In this document: in pieces, positions 8,966-19,126 of the stretch
Position numbering within the stretch: position 1 is the first letter of the stretch
Layout: each line of letters opens with the position of its first letter
Assembly (NCBI GenBank): GCA_024710905.1
Contig: JANJTV010000055.1
Span: 1-64,000, forward strand
Source: Anaerolineales bacterium
Lineage (GTDB): Bacteria; Chloroflexota; Anaerolineae; Anaerolineales; Villigracilaceae
Length of the DNA: 64,000 nucleotides
Direction of reading: 5' to 3'
The notes under the pieces: generated by a model
Told to the model about the DNA's origin: nothing
Database searches by the model: none
The model's input: the letters and a program-made list of their open reading frames with translations, nothing else
Made by a program: the position numbers and the translations under genes

Positions 8966-9712
8966 CTAATTTGATGCCGCAATATGAACAGGGGGCGGGG
9001 CATCCTGGCGGAACATTTCAGTATGCAGGCCGCACTCGGTCTTGCCGCGTCCTTTCCATCGCCCGGCACGATCATCCTCGCCAAGGTTGATTGCCACCGT
9101 GCAGGGTTTACAACCGATGCTGCGATAGCCTTTTTCATAGAGCGGGTGGGCAGGTAGGTTGTGCTGGCTGGCGTAGTTGCGCACGTCCTCGCGCGTCCAG
9201 TTCAGCAATGGATTGACCTTCAGCAATCCACCGCGTTCGACCTCAAGGATTTTTGCGTGCTTGCGGTTTTCGGTCTGGTCGCGGCGAATGCCGGAGATCC
9301 AGGCGCGCAGGCCTTTGACAGCTTTTTGCATGGGTTGCACTTTGCGGATAAAACAGCACAGGTCGGGGTCTTGCTCGACCAGGTCTGGGCCGTACCGTCG
9401 CAGGAAAGGCTGCCAGGATGGGTCGGGGTAGAGATCCTGGATGGTGATGCGGAAATAACGCTGGAGCTGTTCGCGATAGATGAGTGTTTCCCAAAAATGA
9501 AAGCCGGTATCCAGGAAAAAGACCGGCAGGCCGGGGTCGATGGTGGAAATCAAGTGCAACAGGGGCAGGCTCTGGGTCTGGAAGGATGAACTGGCCGCAA
9601 GATGCGGCGAAAATTGCCCGACCGCCCAGTTGATGATCTCAGCCGGGGTGGCCGCCTCAAAGTCATCGGAAAGTTTTTCAATTTCAGCAACTGTAAGGGG
9701 CGGTTTCGTCAT
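8966..9712 (-). CDS. cysH: Assimilatory adenylyl-sulfate (APS) reductase, [4Fe-4S] type
   Basis: 248 residues of the PAPS/APS reductase family, which reduces activated sulfate to sulfite using thioredoxin. The visible cysteine pattern CC (DPDLCCFIRK) and CxxC (SIGCKPC) binds a [4Fe-4S] cluster and marks the APS-using type; the C-terminal ECGLH carries the catalytic cysteine. The SSSFQTQSLPLLH loop and FLDTGFHF lie in the nucleotide-binding fold. No other sulfate assimilation gene is adjacent; instead it precedes gatC and gatA. Confidence 0.93.
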   Translation of the reverse strand: MTKPPLTVAEIEKLSDDFEAATPAEIINWAVGQFSPHLAASSSFQTQSLPLLHLISTIDPGLPVFFLDTGFHFWETLIYREQLQRYFRITIQDLYPDPSWQPFLRRYGPDLVEQDPDLCCFIRKVQPMQKAVKGLRAWISGIRRDQTENRKHAKILEVERGGLLKVNPLLNWTREDVRNYASQHNLPAHPLYEKGYRSIGCKPCTVAINLGEDDRAGRWKGRGKTECGLHTEMFRQDAPPPVHIAASN

Positions 9713-9786
9713 TCAGGACCTGCCATTTTGGTCAGTATATCCGAGAAACACAGCCTGTCAAGCAAGGTGGTTTTGGGACGGCATGC

Positions 9787-9792
9787 TATAAT
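9787..9792 (+). promoter_or_regulatory. -10 box upstream of the acyl-CoA dehydrogenase operon
   Basis: TATAAT 30 nt before the ATG at 9822, which also has a strong AAGGAGAG ribosome site. No clear -35 box is visible. It is the first promoter-like element before the run of plus-strand genes to 20.2 kb. Confidence 0.45.
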
Positions 9793-9821
9793 TTCGCTAG
9801 ATTACACCCAAGGAGAGAAGC

Positions 9822-10994
9822 ATGAGCGACCTGGCAATTTTCCCATTAACCGACGAACACAAAATGCTGCGTGATGCAGCCCGAGATTTTGCCCAGAACG
9901 AGATCGTCCCTGTAGCAGCGGATTTTGACGAAAGTGGTGAGTTCCCCCATGCCACAATCAAAAAAATGGGCGGAATGGGGTTCATGGGAATTGAAGTCCC
10001 CGAAGCCTACGGCGGCGCGGGCATGGACTCGCTGGCGTATGTGCTGGCGCTGGAGGAAATCTGCAAGGCGGATGCCGCCCACGGCGTGATCATGTCGGTT
10101 AACAACTCCCTGTATTGCCACGGCATTCTCAAGTTTGGCACCGAAGAACAGAAGAAAAAATTCATTGAACCCATTGCTTCCGGCAAAGCCATTGGCGCCT
10201 ACTCGCTGACCGAACCGATGAGCGGTTCGGATGCCGGAACGATGAAAAGCCGGGCCACCCGTGATGGCGACTTCTACATCTTAAATGGCCGCAAAAGCTG
10301 GGTCACTTCCGGACCGGTCGCAGATTACCTGGTCGTCTTCATGATGACCGACCCCGAAAAGAAACAAAAAGGTGTCAGCGCTTTCCTGCTGGAGACCAAG
10401 GACCTGGCCGGGTTCATCCGCGGCAAAAAAGAACCCAAACTGGGCATCCGCGCTTCGGCCACCAGCGAATTGATTTTTGACAACTGCCGCGTACCGGCTT
10501 CCAGCCTGCTTGGCAAGGAAGGGGAAGGCTTCAAGATCGCCATGACGGTGCTGGATGCCGGGCGGATTGGGATCGCATCCCAGGCGCTGGGGATCGCCGA
10601 GGCAGCTTACGAGGCGGCCCGCAGTTACGCCACCCAGCGCGAAGCCTTCGGGCAACCGATTGGCGCGTTTCAGGGAACGGGCTTTAAGCTGGCGGACATG
10701 AAAACCCGCATCGAGGCCACCCGCCTGCTGATTTACAACGCTGCACTGGCCAAGGAACGCTCCAAGACCACCGGGGAGCGCTACTCGCAGGAAGCCGCCA
10801 TGGCAAAATTATTTGCCTCCGAAACGGCCATGTTCGTCACCCACCAGGCAGTGCAGATTCACGGCGGCATGGGGTATAGCAAGGAACTGCCCGTCGAACG
10901 CTACTTCCGTGACGCGAAGATCACTGAAATTTACGAAGGCACGAGCGAAATCCAGCGGCTGGTTATCTCGCGCGCCGAGCTGGGATTCAAGTAA
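9822..10994 (+). CDS. Acyl-CoA dehydrogenase
   Basis: FAD flavoenzyme that oxidises acyl-CoA to trans-2-enoyl-CoA, passing electrons to electron-transfer flavoprotein. 390 residues, normal length. The two family signatures are clear: GAYSLTEPMSGSDAG (FAD/substrate contact) and the C-terminal QIHGGMGY. The catalytic base is E372 in IYEGTSEIQ, the short/butyryl-CoA type position. The ATG follows AAGGAGAGAAGC. Placed at the head of a plus-strand cluster containing an acyl-CoA carboxylase, it suggests fatty or branched-chain acyl-CoA metabolism. Confidence 0.95.
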   Translation: MSDLAIFPLTDEHKMLRDAARDFAQNEIVPVAADFDESGEFPHATIKKMGGMGFMGIEVPEAYGGAGMDSLAYVLALEEICKADAAHGVIMSVNNSLYCHGILKFGTEEQKKKFIEPIASGKAIGAYSLTEPMSGSDAGTMKSRATRDGDFYILNGRKSWVTSGPVADYLVVFMMTDPEKKQKGVSAFLLETKDLAGFIRGKKEPKLGIRASATSELIFDNCRVPASSLLGKEGEGFKIAMTVLDAGRIGIASQALGIAEAAYEAARSYATQREAFGQPIGAFQGTGFKLADMKTRIEATRLLIYNAALAKERSKTTGERYSQEAAMAKLFASETAMFVTHQAVQIHGGMGYSKELPVERYFRDAKITEIYEGTSEIQRLVISRAELGFK

Positions 10995-11002
10995 ACCTAC
11001 AC

Positions 11003-12997
11003 ATGCGCCGAGCGACGCTGATTATTATTATTGGGTTGGCAGCCAGCCTGGTTGCCTGCGGTGTGGGTCTGGTACTGCTACGCAATGAGCCGGGCAGCCT
11101 GACGGCCTTTGGCATCCTCGGGGCCGGCATTGCCGGTTTTCTTGCCTGCAGCCGATGGCAGGACCGCCACTCCCTGACCGAGGAAGAAGTGAGCCTGGTT
11201 CAGAAACACGTCTTTGCCACCAGCATCTGGGTAGCGAGTTTTACCATGTTGCTGACCGTTCTCTTAAGCCTGGGAAGCAAAGCGGTTCGATCTGCACCTG
11301 ACAACCAGCTTAACGCAGCATTGTGGATAATTTCAGTGCTCCTGCCAGTCGGGTTTTTCATCTGGAAAGAGGAGAAATTTCTCCAATTAAAAGAAAAAGT
11401 GCTCACCTGGCTCAAAGAAAATTGGCGGGAAGTCATTGCTGTCATGGCAATCGTCCTGGTTGGGTTTGTCCTGCGCGCCTACGATATCGGCTATCACCCG
11501 TATCCCTGGTCTGGGGATGAATTTTCCATCGGCACAGAAGGCCGCCGAATCTTAAATGGGAATGTAACTGATTTTTACAGCACCGGCTGGTCGGGACAAC
11601 CAAACTGGTCCTTTGTCGGAAATGCCCTGGCGTTACGCGTCTGGGGAGAAAATATTGTTTCCATCCGCATGATCAGTGTCCTCACTGGCAGCCTGAGCAT
11701 CCTGACCGTTTACCTGCTGGCCCGTGAGCTGTTCAACTCCAGGATCGGTTTGATTGCGGCAGGTTTCCTGGCCGGTTTTCCGTATCACCTGCACTTCAGC
11801 CGCCTGGGTGTTCACAACATCGTCGACAGCCTGACAGTTACCCTGACCCTCTGGCTCGTCCTTCGCGCCGCCCGCAAAGGAAACAAACTTGCCTATGTAC
11901 TGGCCGGCATCGCAAGCGGCCTGACCATCTACACCTATGTTGGCAGCCGCCTGGTACTGGCCTTGGCGTTTGGAACAGGATTGATCCTCCTGCTCAATCA
12001 CCGGGGTTTCCTGAAGGAAAACTGGCGTCAGATCCTCACCTTTTTTGGCGTGCTGATCCTGACCATGGGGCCAATGGCCTTCTATTTCGCCATTCACCCG
12101 GATCAGTTCATGACACGCATCGGGCAGGAAAGTATCCTCTCCAACAACTGGATTGGCCAGGAAGCCGAACGCCTGGGTGTCAGCGTTTGGAATGTCTTGT
12201 TGTCCCAGTTCACAAAATCCACCCTGGTCTACATTTCACAGCCAGCCTACGGCAACTTCTTTGGTTCCCCGCAGCCCTACCTGACCGTCTTTGGCTCCAT
12301 CCTTGGGTTGCTGGGCATGGTCATTTCCTGGCTCGACATCCGCAAAACAGGCAACAGTGTTTTACAAATGTGGTTCTGGGCAGTCGTGTTTCTGGGCAGC
12401 GTACTCACCCTAAATCCGCCTGCCAACACACGCCTGGTCATGACGACCCCGGCAGTGGCAATATTCATTGGCATTGGGCTGGCAGCCATACTGGACACCG
12501 TACGAAAGCTACAGCTGCTCACCAGCACCTGGCGCGAATGGATCCTGGCCGGCACCATCCTGGGAATCTTGCTTGTTCAAAACAGCATTTTCTATTTTAT
12601 TGAATACCGGGTCAATTATTATTTCCATGATGCCAATGCAGAACTGGCCATGGAGGCCGGGCAAATCCTGCAAGATCTTGGTCCGGAAGAGTATTCGCTG
12701 TATATGCTTGGCGCGCCGCGAGTGTTTTCCGGATTTCCAACCCTGCAGTTCCTCGCTCCAACGACAGTGCGTGTGGATGCCACCTTTCAGGAGGATGCCA
12801 TCCAGCCAGGGTTGGCATATGATAGCGGCGCATTTTTTGTCGCCATTCCCGAAAACCTTGGCCAATTGGAAATGATCCGCATTAAATATCCCGATGGCAA
12901 GTGGATTGCCATTGAACGGCTCGCCAAGGAAGAAATCCTGTTTTATGGGTACATCATCGAGCCGGAAGAGATGAGAGAATACGCCCCGGAAGAATAA
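11003..12997 (+). CDS. GT-C type membrane glycosyltransferase (PMT_2/ArnT-like)
   Basis: 664 residues with roughly a dozen membrane helices and a C-terminal soluble tail. After the second helix block the first external loop has HPYPWSGDEFSIGTEGRRIL; the Asp-Glu pair matches the catalytic acidic residues of polyprenyl-phosphate-sugar dependent GT-C enzymes. The region SIRMISVLTGSLSILTVYLL with ARELF follows the PMT_2 pattern. It probably transfers a sugar from a lipid carrier to an extracytoplasmic acceptor; donor and acceptor are unknown. Eight nt separate it from the dehydrogenase gene and its stop overlaps the next start (TAATG). Confidence 0.75.
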   Translation: MRRATLIIIIGLAASLVACGVGLVLLRNEPGSLTAFGILGAGIAGFLACSRWQDRHSLTEEEVSLVQKHVFATSIWVASFTMLLTVLLSLGSKAVRSAPDNQLNAALWIISVLLPVGFFIWKEEKFLQLKEKVLTWLKENWREVIAVMAIVLVGFVLRAYDIGYHPYPWSGDEFSIGTEGRRILNGNVTDFYSTGWSGQPNWSFVGNALALRVWGENIVSIRMISVLTGSLSILTVYLLARELFNSRIGLIAAGFLAGFPYHLHFSRLGVHNIVDSLTVTLTLWLVLRAARKGNKLAYVLAGIASGLTIYTYVGSRLVLALAFGTGLILLLNHRGFLKENWRQILTFFGVLILTMGPMAFYFAIHPDQFMTRIGQESILSNNWIGQEAERLGVSVWNVLLSQFTKSTLVYISQPAYGNFFGSPQPYLTVFGSILGLLGMVISWLDIRKTGNSVLQMWFWAVVFLGSVLTLNPPANTRLVMTTPAVAIFIGIGLAAILDTVRKLQLLTSTWREWILAGTILGILLVQNSIFYFIEYRVNYYFHDANAELAMEAGQILQDLGPEEYSLYMLGAPRVFSGFPTLQFLAPTTVRVDATFQEDAIQPGLAYDSGAFFVAIPENLGQLEMIRIKYPDGKWIAIERLAKEEILFYGYIIEPEEMREYAPEE

Positions 12998-15081
12998 TGA
13001 AAACGTTAACCAAGATCCTGAAAAAATTAGACTGGTTCGAATGGTTGCTGGTCCTGCTGGTGCTCCTGCCCCAGCTTTATGTGGCCGTTTTTGCCGCCGA
13101 TGTCACATTCCCGCGCAACTGGTTCACCCGTGACGATTCGTTCTACTACTACAAGGTTGCCCAGAATATCAGCGAAGGATACGGCAGCACATTTGATGGC
13201 ATCAACCCGACCAACGGTTATCACCCACTGTGGATGCTGATCTGCATCCCGATCTTTGCCCTGGCACGCTTCGACCTGATCCTGCCCCTGCGTATCCTGC
13301 TGCTGGTCATGGCTGTCCTCGGCGCAGTCACCTCCGTTGCACTCGGGCGCTTTGTTACACGCAACACTTCGCAGATCATCGGCAGGCTGGCAGCCGCCTT
13401 CTGGGCTTTCGACCTGAACAACCTGGCTGTCATCAACCAGAACGGCATGGAAACAGGCATCCTGGCGCTCTCGGTCGTACTATTCCTGAGCCTGTTGCAG
13501 GATTACGAAACCCGCCAGCGTGCCGGGCAAGCAACACCAAAAGATTTGTTGTTGCTTGGGCTGGCAGCCGCCTTTGCCCTGTTCAGCCGCCTGGACACAG
13601 TCTACCTCGTGCTGCTTGGTGGCATCTGGGTGGTTTTCCGCAACACCCCCCTGCGCTACCTGCTGATCCTTGACCTGTTCACCAGCCTGGCGGTCATTGT
13701 TACATCCTACTACCTGCGCGCGGGTAAAGCCTACGTGGTCACCTTCAGCCATTCGGCGGTGCTGGTCAGCCTGCTGGCGGTTGCTGTTCACGTACTGGTC
13801 TTTTACTTCGCTGGCCTGTACAACCATCCCAGAAGTATGACCGCCCGGCAACTTTTACAACAAACCATCCTTGGCGCAGGATTGGTTTCGCTGCTGGTCG
13901 GCGCAACCATTTTTGGCCTGGGGTTCGCTGGTCTGATTGAACTGCCACGCGCAGTCCCCTTCTATTATGCACTTGGATTAATCGGATTCGGCCTGGCCGG
14001 GCGCTTCCTAGTGAGAGGTCTTTCTGCCAACCAGCAGCCAATGGCGTTCTCCCCCCTGCCGTTCTTCCGTCAAAATTGGCCTGCCTGGCTCAAAGATGCT
14101 TCCGTTTACTTCAGCATCCCCGGCATTGGCCTGGTGCTGTACTGGCTGCTCAACCTGGCAATCGTCGGCACGCCCATGCCGGTCAGCGGCCAGATTAAGC
14201 GCTGGTGGGGCAGCCTGCCGTACAATATTTACGGTAACATCCCTCGCTCGGCGGAAGACCTCTTCGGGCTGGACCCGGTGAAACCCCAAAGCTGGTACCT
14301 GCTGACCACTCCGATCACGACCTGGGCGAGCCAGATCCAATCCATCTTCCGTGAAACAGATGCTACGGTAATGTACTGGCTGCTGCTTGCAGTAGTCGTG
14401 GTCATCTATATGGCCTTTTTTCTTTCCAACCGCCAGCGCTCCCTCTCGTTCTGGTTTGGCGGCGGGATCTTCATCCTGCTCTTCAGCGCGGAATTACAGG
14501 TGCTGGTCTTTGGTGCCATGGGGTATGCAGCCTCACACGAATGGTACTGGACAATGGCCAGCCTGGTATTGGTACTGCTTGGCGCGCACCTGCTCGACCA
14601 GGCCATACGGATTGTGCCCGGCGCAACCTTTGGAAGACTGGCATCCATCGCTGTTTTCCTGGCGGGCGCATGGTGGGCCTATCAATTTGCGTTCTATGTC
14701 ACCCAGCGCATGCCAACCCGGATGGCCGAACCACTGCCACCCATGCAGGACGAATTGCCGTTGATCGAGAATTTCACCCAGCCTGGCGACATCATCGGGA
14801 TGACAGGCGGTGGCAGCATCGGCTATTTTATTAAGGATCGTACGATTGTCAACATGGACGGGCTGATCAACAGCTATGACTATTACAAAGCCCAGCGAGA
14901 AGAGCGCGCCGGGGAATTCCTGGCGGATATGGGCATGAGCTATGTTTTTGCCAATGAAACCGTGCTGCTGGACACGGAACCTTATATCTACAACATGAAG
15001 GGGCGGCTGGAAGACATCCCCGGCATGCAGTCTTATGGCGAAAAGCGTTTGATGCGTTTCCTGCAAACACCTTTACCATAG
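12997..15081 (+). CDS. Large polytopic membrane protein, GT-C glycosyltransferase-like
   Basis: 694 residues with about 12-14 hydrophobic segments. The first external loop contains NWFTRDDSFYYYKVAQNISE; the Asp-Asp followed by Tyr-rich stretch sits where GT-C enzymes carry their catalytic Asp. After the last helix comes a ~100-residue soluble domain with GDIIGMTGGGSIGYF. It is coupled to the preceding GT-C gene by TAATG. Function beyond a probable lipid-linked sugar transferase cannot be read. Confidence 0.65.
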   Translation: MKTLTKILKKLDWFEWLLVLLVLLPQLYVAVFAADVTFPRNWFTRDDSFYYYKVAQNISEGYGSTFDGINPTNGYHPLWMLICIPIFALARFDLILPLRILLLVMAVLGAVTSVALGRFVTRNTSQIIGRLAAAFWAFDLNNLAVINQNGMETGILALSVVLFLSLLQDYETRQRAGQATPKDLLLLGLAAAFALFSRLDTVYLVLLGGIWVVFRNTPLRYLLILDLFTSLAVIVTSYYLRAGKAYVVTFSHSAVLVSLLAVAVHVLVFYFAGLYNHPRSMTARQLLQQTILGAGLVSLLVGATIFGLGFAGLIELPRAVPFYYALGLIGFGLAGRFLVRGLSANQQPMAFSPLPFFRQNWPAWLKDASVYFSIPGIGLVLYWLLNLAIVGTPMPVSGQIKRWWGSLPYNIYGNIPRSAEDLFGLDPVKPQSWYLLTTPITTWASQIQSIFRETDATVMYWLLLAVVVVIYMAFFLSNRQRSLSFWFGGGIFILLFSAELQVLVFGAMGYAASHEWYWTMASLVLVLLGAHLLDQAIRIVPGATFGRLASIAVFLAGAWWAYQFAFYVTQRMPTRMAEPLPPMQDELPLIENFTQPGDIIGMTGGGSIGYFIKDRTIVNMDGLINSYDYYKAQREERAGEFLADMGMSYVFANETVLLDTEPYIYNMKGRLEDIPGMQSYGEKRLMRFLQTPLP

Positions 15082-15084
15082 GCC

Positions 15085-15501
15085 ATGAAACACCAGATTA
15101 TCCCCAGGCAGCCGTGGCCCGTAACCATTCAGGCGGCCATAGTGTTATTCTTCACGACCTCGAATGCTGTTCGTTTCGGGGTATCCCTTTTTTACAGGGA
15201 CACCCTGGCCGAATTCGGCGCCTCGCCGCTCTATATCGGCAGCACCGGGTTGGTATGGGCTACGGCTGGCGGCTTGCTCTTTATCATGATCTGGCAAGCC
15301 AAACGATTGGCCCGGCGGGCGGGTATCCTCCTGGCAACCTTGTATACGCTCTTCCTGTGGTACGATAAATTCGCCATCCAGAGTACCCCATCGCCCAATA
15401 CCCCGTTCCTCTTAGGGATTTCCATCCTGCCATTAATGCTATTCCTGTTGCCCTTTGCGCTTGAAGAGGGTGAACTGTATTACACCAAGGAGATGAAATG
15501 A
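15085..15501 (+). CDS. Small membrane protein of unknown function
   Basis: 138 residues with three to four hydrophobic segments (about 13-33, 50-66, 76-92 and 103-122) and a charged C-terminus [12 protein letters not shown]. No recognisable motif. It starts three nt after the preceding GT-C gene and its last codons overlap the carboxyltransferase start (ATGA), so it is within the same transcript. Confidence 0.65.
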   Translation: MKHQIIPRQPWPVTIQAAIVLFFTTSNAVRFGVSLFYRDTLAEFGASPLYIGSTGLVWATAGGLLFIMIWQAKRLARRAGILLATLYTLFLWYDKFAIQSTPSPNTPFLLGISILPLMLFLLPFALEEGELYYTKEMK

Positions 15502-17048
15502 GCGAAACACCCCGCATTAAACATTTGCGAGAACGGAAAGCCAAAGCCCACCTGGGTGGTGGCAAAGAACGTATCGAAGCCCAGCACCAGCGTGGACGCC
15601 TGACAGCGCGCGAACGAATTGACCTGCTACTCGACAAGGGTTCTTTCCGTGAAGTTGATTCGTTCGTCGTTCACCGCACCCACGACTTTGACCTGGACAA
15701 GCAGAAATATCCCAGTGACAGCGTGGTCACCGGCTGGGGCACCATCGAAGGGCGCCTGGTGTATGTCTTCTCGCAAGATTTCACCGTCTTTGGCGGTTCA
15801 CTCGGCGAAGTGCATGCCGAAAAGATCTGCAAGATCATGGAGATGGCGATGAAGAACGGCGCGCCGGTCATTGGCCTGAACGACTCGGGCGGGGCGCGCA
15901 TCCAGGAAGGCGTGGTATCGCTGGGCGGTTATTCGGATATCTTCTTACGCAACACCATGGCTTCCGGCGTCGTCCCGCAGATTTCGGCCATTATGGGGCC
16001 GTGTGCAGGCGGGGCAGTGTATTCCCCAGCGCTGACGGATTTCATTTTCATGGTGCGCAATTCAAGCTATATGTTCGTCACCGGGCCGGATGTGGTAAAG
16101 GCAGTCACCCACGAAGAAGTTTCTTTTGAAGACCTGGGTGGCGCGAGCGTCCACAGTGAAAAATCTGGCGTATGCCATGTGGCCGCAGACAGCGAAGCGG
16201 ACACGCTGTACCTGATCCGCAAAATGCTGGGCTATCTGCCGCAGAACAACATGGAAGACGCCCCGTTCGTTGAAACGGGCGACGACCCCTTGCGCATGGA
16301 CGAAAGCCTGGATGCGATTGTCCCTGAAGACGCCAACAAGCCGTACGACATCAAGGACGTCATACGCCCGATTGTCGATAATGGCCAGTTCTTTGAAATT
16401 CACGAAAACTACGCCATGAATGTGGTGGTTGGCTTCGCACGGCTGGGCGGTCACTCGGTGGGCATCATAGCCAACCAACCGGCTGTGCTGGCTGGCGTGC
16501 TGGATATTGATGCCAGCGAAAAAGCAGCCCGTTTCATCCGTTTCTGCGATTCGTTCAACCTGCCCATTATTACCTTTGAAGATGTGCCCGGTTTCCTGCC
16601 CGGAACCGTCCAGGAGCACGGCGGCATCATCCGCTCCGGGGCAAAATTACTGTATGCGTACTGCGAAGCGACTGTGCCAAAATTGACCGTCATCACCCGC
16701 AAGGCCTACGGTGGCGCGTATTGTGTAATGTCCTCCAAGCATATTCGTGGCGACTTCAACGTGGCCTGGCCCACAGCAGAAATCGCCGTGATGGGACCGG
16801 ACGGCGCAGTCAATATCGTCTTCCGCAAGGAATTGGAGAAAGCCGATGACCCGGTGAAGCGTAAAGCCGAACTGGTGGAAGAATACCGTGCCAAGTTTGC
16901 CAACCCTTATGTTGCCGCCGAGCGCGGGTATATCGACGATGTCATCGAGCCGAAGGAAACCCGCCCGCGCCTGATCAACGCCCTGGAAATGCTGCAAAAC
17001 AAACGCGACTCGAACCCGGCCAAGAAACATGGCAATATTCCGCTTTAG
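15498..17048 (+). CDS. pccB: Acyl-CoA (propionyl/methylmalonyl-type) carboxyltransferase subunit
   Basis: 516-residue biotin-dependent carboxyltransferase that moves CO2 from carboxybiotin to an acyl-CoA. The two crotonase-like halves carry their oxyanion-hole glycine motifs: [11 protein letters not shown] and [12 protein letters not shown] in the first, [26 protein letters not shown] and [10 protein letters not shown] in the second. This is the fused beta-type of propionyl-CoA carboxylases. A strong AAGGAGATGAA precedes the ATG. The biotin carboxylase and carrier genes follow directly. Propionyl-CoA is the likely substrate; acetyl-CoA cannot be excluded. Confidence 0.93.
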   Translation: MSETPRIKHLRERKAKAHLGGGKERIEAQHQRGRLTARERIDLLLDKGSFREVDSFVVHRTHDFDLDKQKYPSDSVVTGWGTIEGRLVYVFSQDFTVFGGSLGEVHAEKICKIMEMAMKNGAPVIGLNDSGGARIQEGVVSLGGYSDIFLRNTMASGVVPQISAIMGPCAGGAVYSPALTDFIFMVRNSSYMFVTGPDVVKAVTHEEVSFEDLGGASVHSEKSGVCHVAADSEADTLYLIRKMLGYLPQNNMEDAPFVETGDDPLRMDESLDAIVPEDANKPYDIKDVIRPIVDNGQFFEIHENYAMNVVVGFARLGGHSVGIIANQPAVLAGVLDIDASEKAARFIRFCDSFNLPIITFEDVPGFLPGTVQEHGGIIRSGAKLLYAYCEATVPKLTVITRKAYGGAYCVMSSKHIRGDFNVAWPTAEIAVMGPDGAVNIVFRKELEKADDPVKRKAELVEEYRAKFANPYVAAERGYIDDVIEPKETRPRLINALEMLQNKRDSNPAKKHGNIPL

Positions 17049-17060
17049 TCAGGTGAAACA

Positions 17061-18566
17061 ATGAAAAAAGTACTGATTGCCAACCGAGGCGAAATCGCCG
17101 TCCGCATCATCCGCGCCTGCCGCGAGCTGGGGATCGAAACCGTGGCTGTCTTCTCCGAAGCGGACCGCCAGGCCCTGCATGTACGCCTGGCTGATGATGC
17201 CTACCTTCTTGGTCCGGCGCCCTCGCGCGAATCTTACCTGCGTGCCGATAAAATCCTGGACATCTGCCGTAAAGCCGAGGCAGATGCCATTCATCCCGGG
17301 TACGGTTTCCTCGCCGAACGCGAGGATTTTGCCGCCCACTGCGCCGAGGCAGGTATTAAATTCATTGGCCCGAAACCTTCCTCCATTGCCGCCATGGGCG
17401 ACAAAATGACCGCCCGCGAAACCGTACGCAAGGCGGGTGTGCCGGTGGTACCCGGCACAGAAGACGTCGGGAATATGCCCGATGAAGAACTCCTGACCAT
17501 TGCGCCGAAGATTGGCTTCCCCTTGTTAATTAAGGCTACGGCAGGCGGTGGCGGCAAGGGCATGCGCGAAGTTCGCAGCCTGGAAGAAATGCCGGAACTG
17601 CTGAAATCAGCGAGGCGTGAAGCAGAGTCCGCCTTTGGAGACGGCAACGTTTACCTTGAAAAACTGGTCGAAGGCGCGCGCCATATCGAAATTCAGATCA
17701 TCGCCGACGAGCATGGCAACGTGGTGCACCTGAACGAGCGCGAGTGTTCCATCCAACGCCGTCATCAAAAACTAATCGAGGAAGCGCCGTCGCCGTTCCT
17801 GGATGATGAATTGCGCGCCCGCATGGGGGCTGTGGCCGTCAAGGCTGCCCAGAGTGTGGACTACATCAACGCCGGGACGATCGAATTTCTGGTAGACAAG
17901 GATAAGAATTTCTATTTCCTTGAAATGAACACCCGCCTGCAGGTGGAGCATCCGGTGACTGAGATGATCACCGGCATTGACCTGGTGAAAGAACAGATCC
18001 GCATTTCGCGCGGACGCACGCTGTCTTTCAAACAGGAAGATGTAAAAATCAACGGCGCGGCCATTGAATGTCGCGTGAATGCAGAAGATCCCTTCAACGG
18101 GTTTATGCCATCCACCGGGCGGATTGCCCACAGCCTGATGCCAACCGGCCCCGGCGTCCGAGTGGACACCGGCGTGTATCCTGGCTTTGAAATTACTCCC
18201 TATTATGACCCGATGATTTCAAAGTTAATTGTCTGGGACGAAACCCGTGCCGCCGCCATCCTGCGTATGCGCCGCGCGCTGGAGGAGTACCGCATTATTG
18301 GCGTCAAGACCAATATCCCCTTCCACCAGATGATGATGGATTCACACCGCTTCATGGGCGGCCAATATGACACCCGCTTTGTGGAGGAACGCTTCTCCAT
18401 TCAGGAAAACGAAGAAGCCACCAGCGCTTATTCCGAAATTGCCGCCATCATGGCCACCCTCGTTTCCCACCAGTCCACCCAGCGCGCGGCCCAATTCGTG
18501 AAACGTAACGAACGGGATGCCAGCAACTGGAAGTGGGTGGGACGCTGGGAACGCATGCACCGTTAG
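17061..18566 (+). CDS. accC: Biotin carboxylase subunit of acyl-CoA carboxylase
   Basis: 501 residues of the ATP-grasp biotin carboxylase family. The N-terminus [21 protein letters not shown] is diagnostic, followed by the glycine-rich ATP loop [13 protein letters not shown], metal-binding [10 protein letters not shown] and [16 protein letters not shown] with the catalytic Glu-Arg. It carboxylates biotin on the carrier protein using ATP and bicarbonate. It begins 12 nt after the carboxyltransferase and ends nine nt before the carrier gene. The C-terminal ~50 residues extend beyond the E. coli enzyme. Confidence 0.96.
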   Translation: MKKVLIANRGEIAVRIIRACRELGIETVAVFSEADRQALHVRLADDAYLLGPAPSRESYLRADKILDICRKAEADAIHPGYGFLAEREDFAAHCAEAGIKFIGPKPSSIAAMGDKMTARETVRKAGVPVVPGTEDVGNMPDEELLTIAPKIGFPLLIKATAGGGGKGMREVRSLEEMPELLKSARREAESAFGDGNVYLEKLVEGARHIEIQIIADEHGNVVHLNERECSIQRRHQKLIEEAPSPFLDDELRARMGAVAVKAAQSVDYINAGTIEFLVDKDKNFYFLEMNTRLQVEHPVTEMITGIDLVKEQIRISRGRTLSFKQEDVKINGAAIECRVNAEDPFNGFMPSTGRIAHSLMPTGPGVRVDTGVYPGFEITPYYDPMISKLIVWDETRAAAILRMRRALEEYRIIGVKTNIPFHQMMMDSHRFMGGQYDTRFVEERFSIQENEEATSAYSEIAAIMATLVSHQSTQRAAQFVKRNERDASNWKWVGRWERMHR

Positions 18567-18574
18567 GAGCCGAG

Positions 18575-19072
18575 ATGAAATATATTACTACCATAGGCGA
18601 AAAACAATATACGGTGGAAGTGCTGGACGAAAAACGGGTCAGCATTGACGGCAAGATTGTCGAAATTAATTTTGCGTCGGTGAATGACCAGCCTGTTTAC
18701 AGCCTCTTGATAGACGGCAAATCCTACGAAGCATATGTTTATCCCAACGAAGATGTCTGGGAAGTATTACTGCGCGGAAGACTCTTCCCGGCCAGCGTGG
18801 AGGATGAGCGCGAAAAACGTCTGCGCGCCACCGGTTCCACCGGCCCCGTGGAAGGCGGCGAGTATCACCTGAAAGCGCCGATGCCAGGGTTGGTGGTGAC
18901 CATCCTGGTGGAAGAGGGGCAGGAAGTAAAGAAGGGCCAGGTGCTGGTCATTCTCGAATCAATGAAAATGCAGAATGAATTGAAATCGCCCAAAGATGGA
19001 ACCATCAGCCGCATCCGGGCAAAAGTGGGTGAAACCGTGGAACAAAGGACAACCCTGTTGAGTGTGGTATAA
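18575..19072 (+). CDS. accB: Biotin carboxyl carrier protein of acyl-CoA carboxylase
   Basis: 165 residues from MKYITTIGEKQYTVEV. The C-terminal ~75 residues are a biotinyl domain with biotin-accepting K131 in ESMKMQNE; the N-terminal ~80 residues resemble the linker domain of actinobacterial and Chloroflexota acyl-CoA carboxylases. The ATG at 18575 has AGGAGCCGAG before it, so the longer frame starting at 18533 inside accC is rejected. It closes the carboxylase set and a terminator follows at once. Confidence 0.94.
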   Translation: MKYITTIGEKQYTVEVLDEKRVSIDGKIVEINFASVNDQPVYSLLIDGKSYEAYVYPNEDVWEVLLRGRLFPASVEDEREKRLRATGSTGPVEGGEYHLKAPMPGLVVTILVEEGQEVKKGQVLVILESMKMQNELKSPKDGTISRIRAKVGETVEQRTTLLSVV

Positions 19073-19106
19073 AAAAGGCTGGGCGGTAAATTCCGCCCAG
19101 CCTTTT
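19073..19106 (+). terminator. Terminator of the acyl-CoA carboxylase operon
   Basis: Perfect 14-bp stem AAAAGGCTGGGCGG / CCGCCCAGCCTTTT with a 6-nt loop, starting at the base after the accB stop codon. The A-run/T-run flanks make it usable in both directions. Confidence 0.92.
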
Positions 19107-19126
19107 CGTTTACAGGTATCAATACC

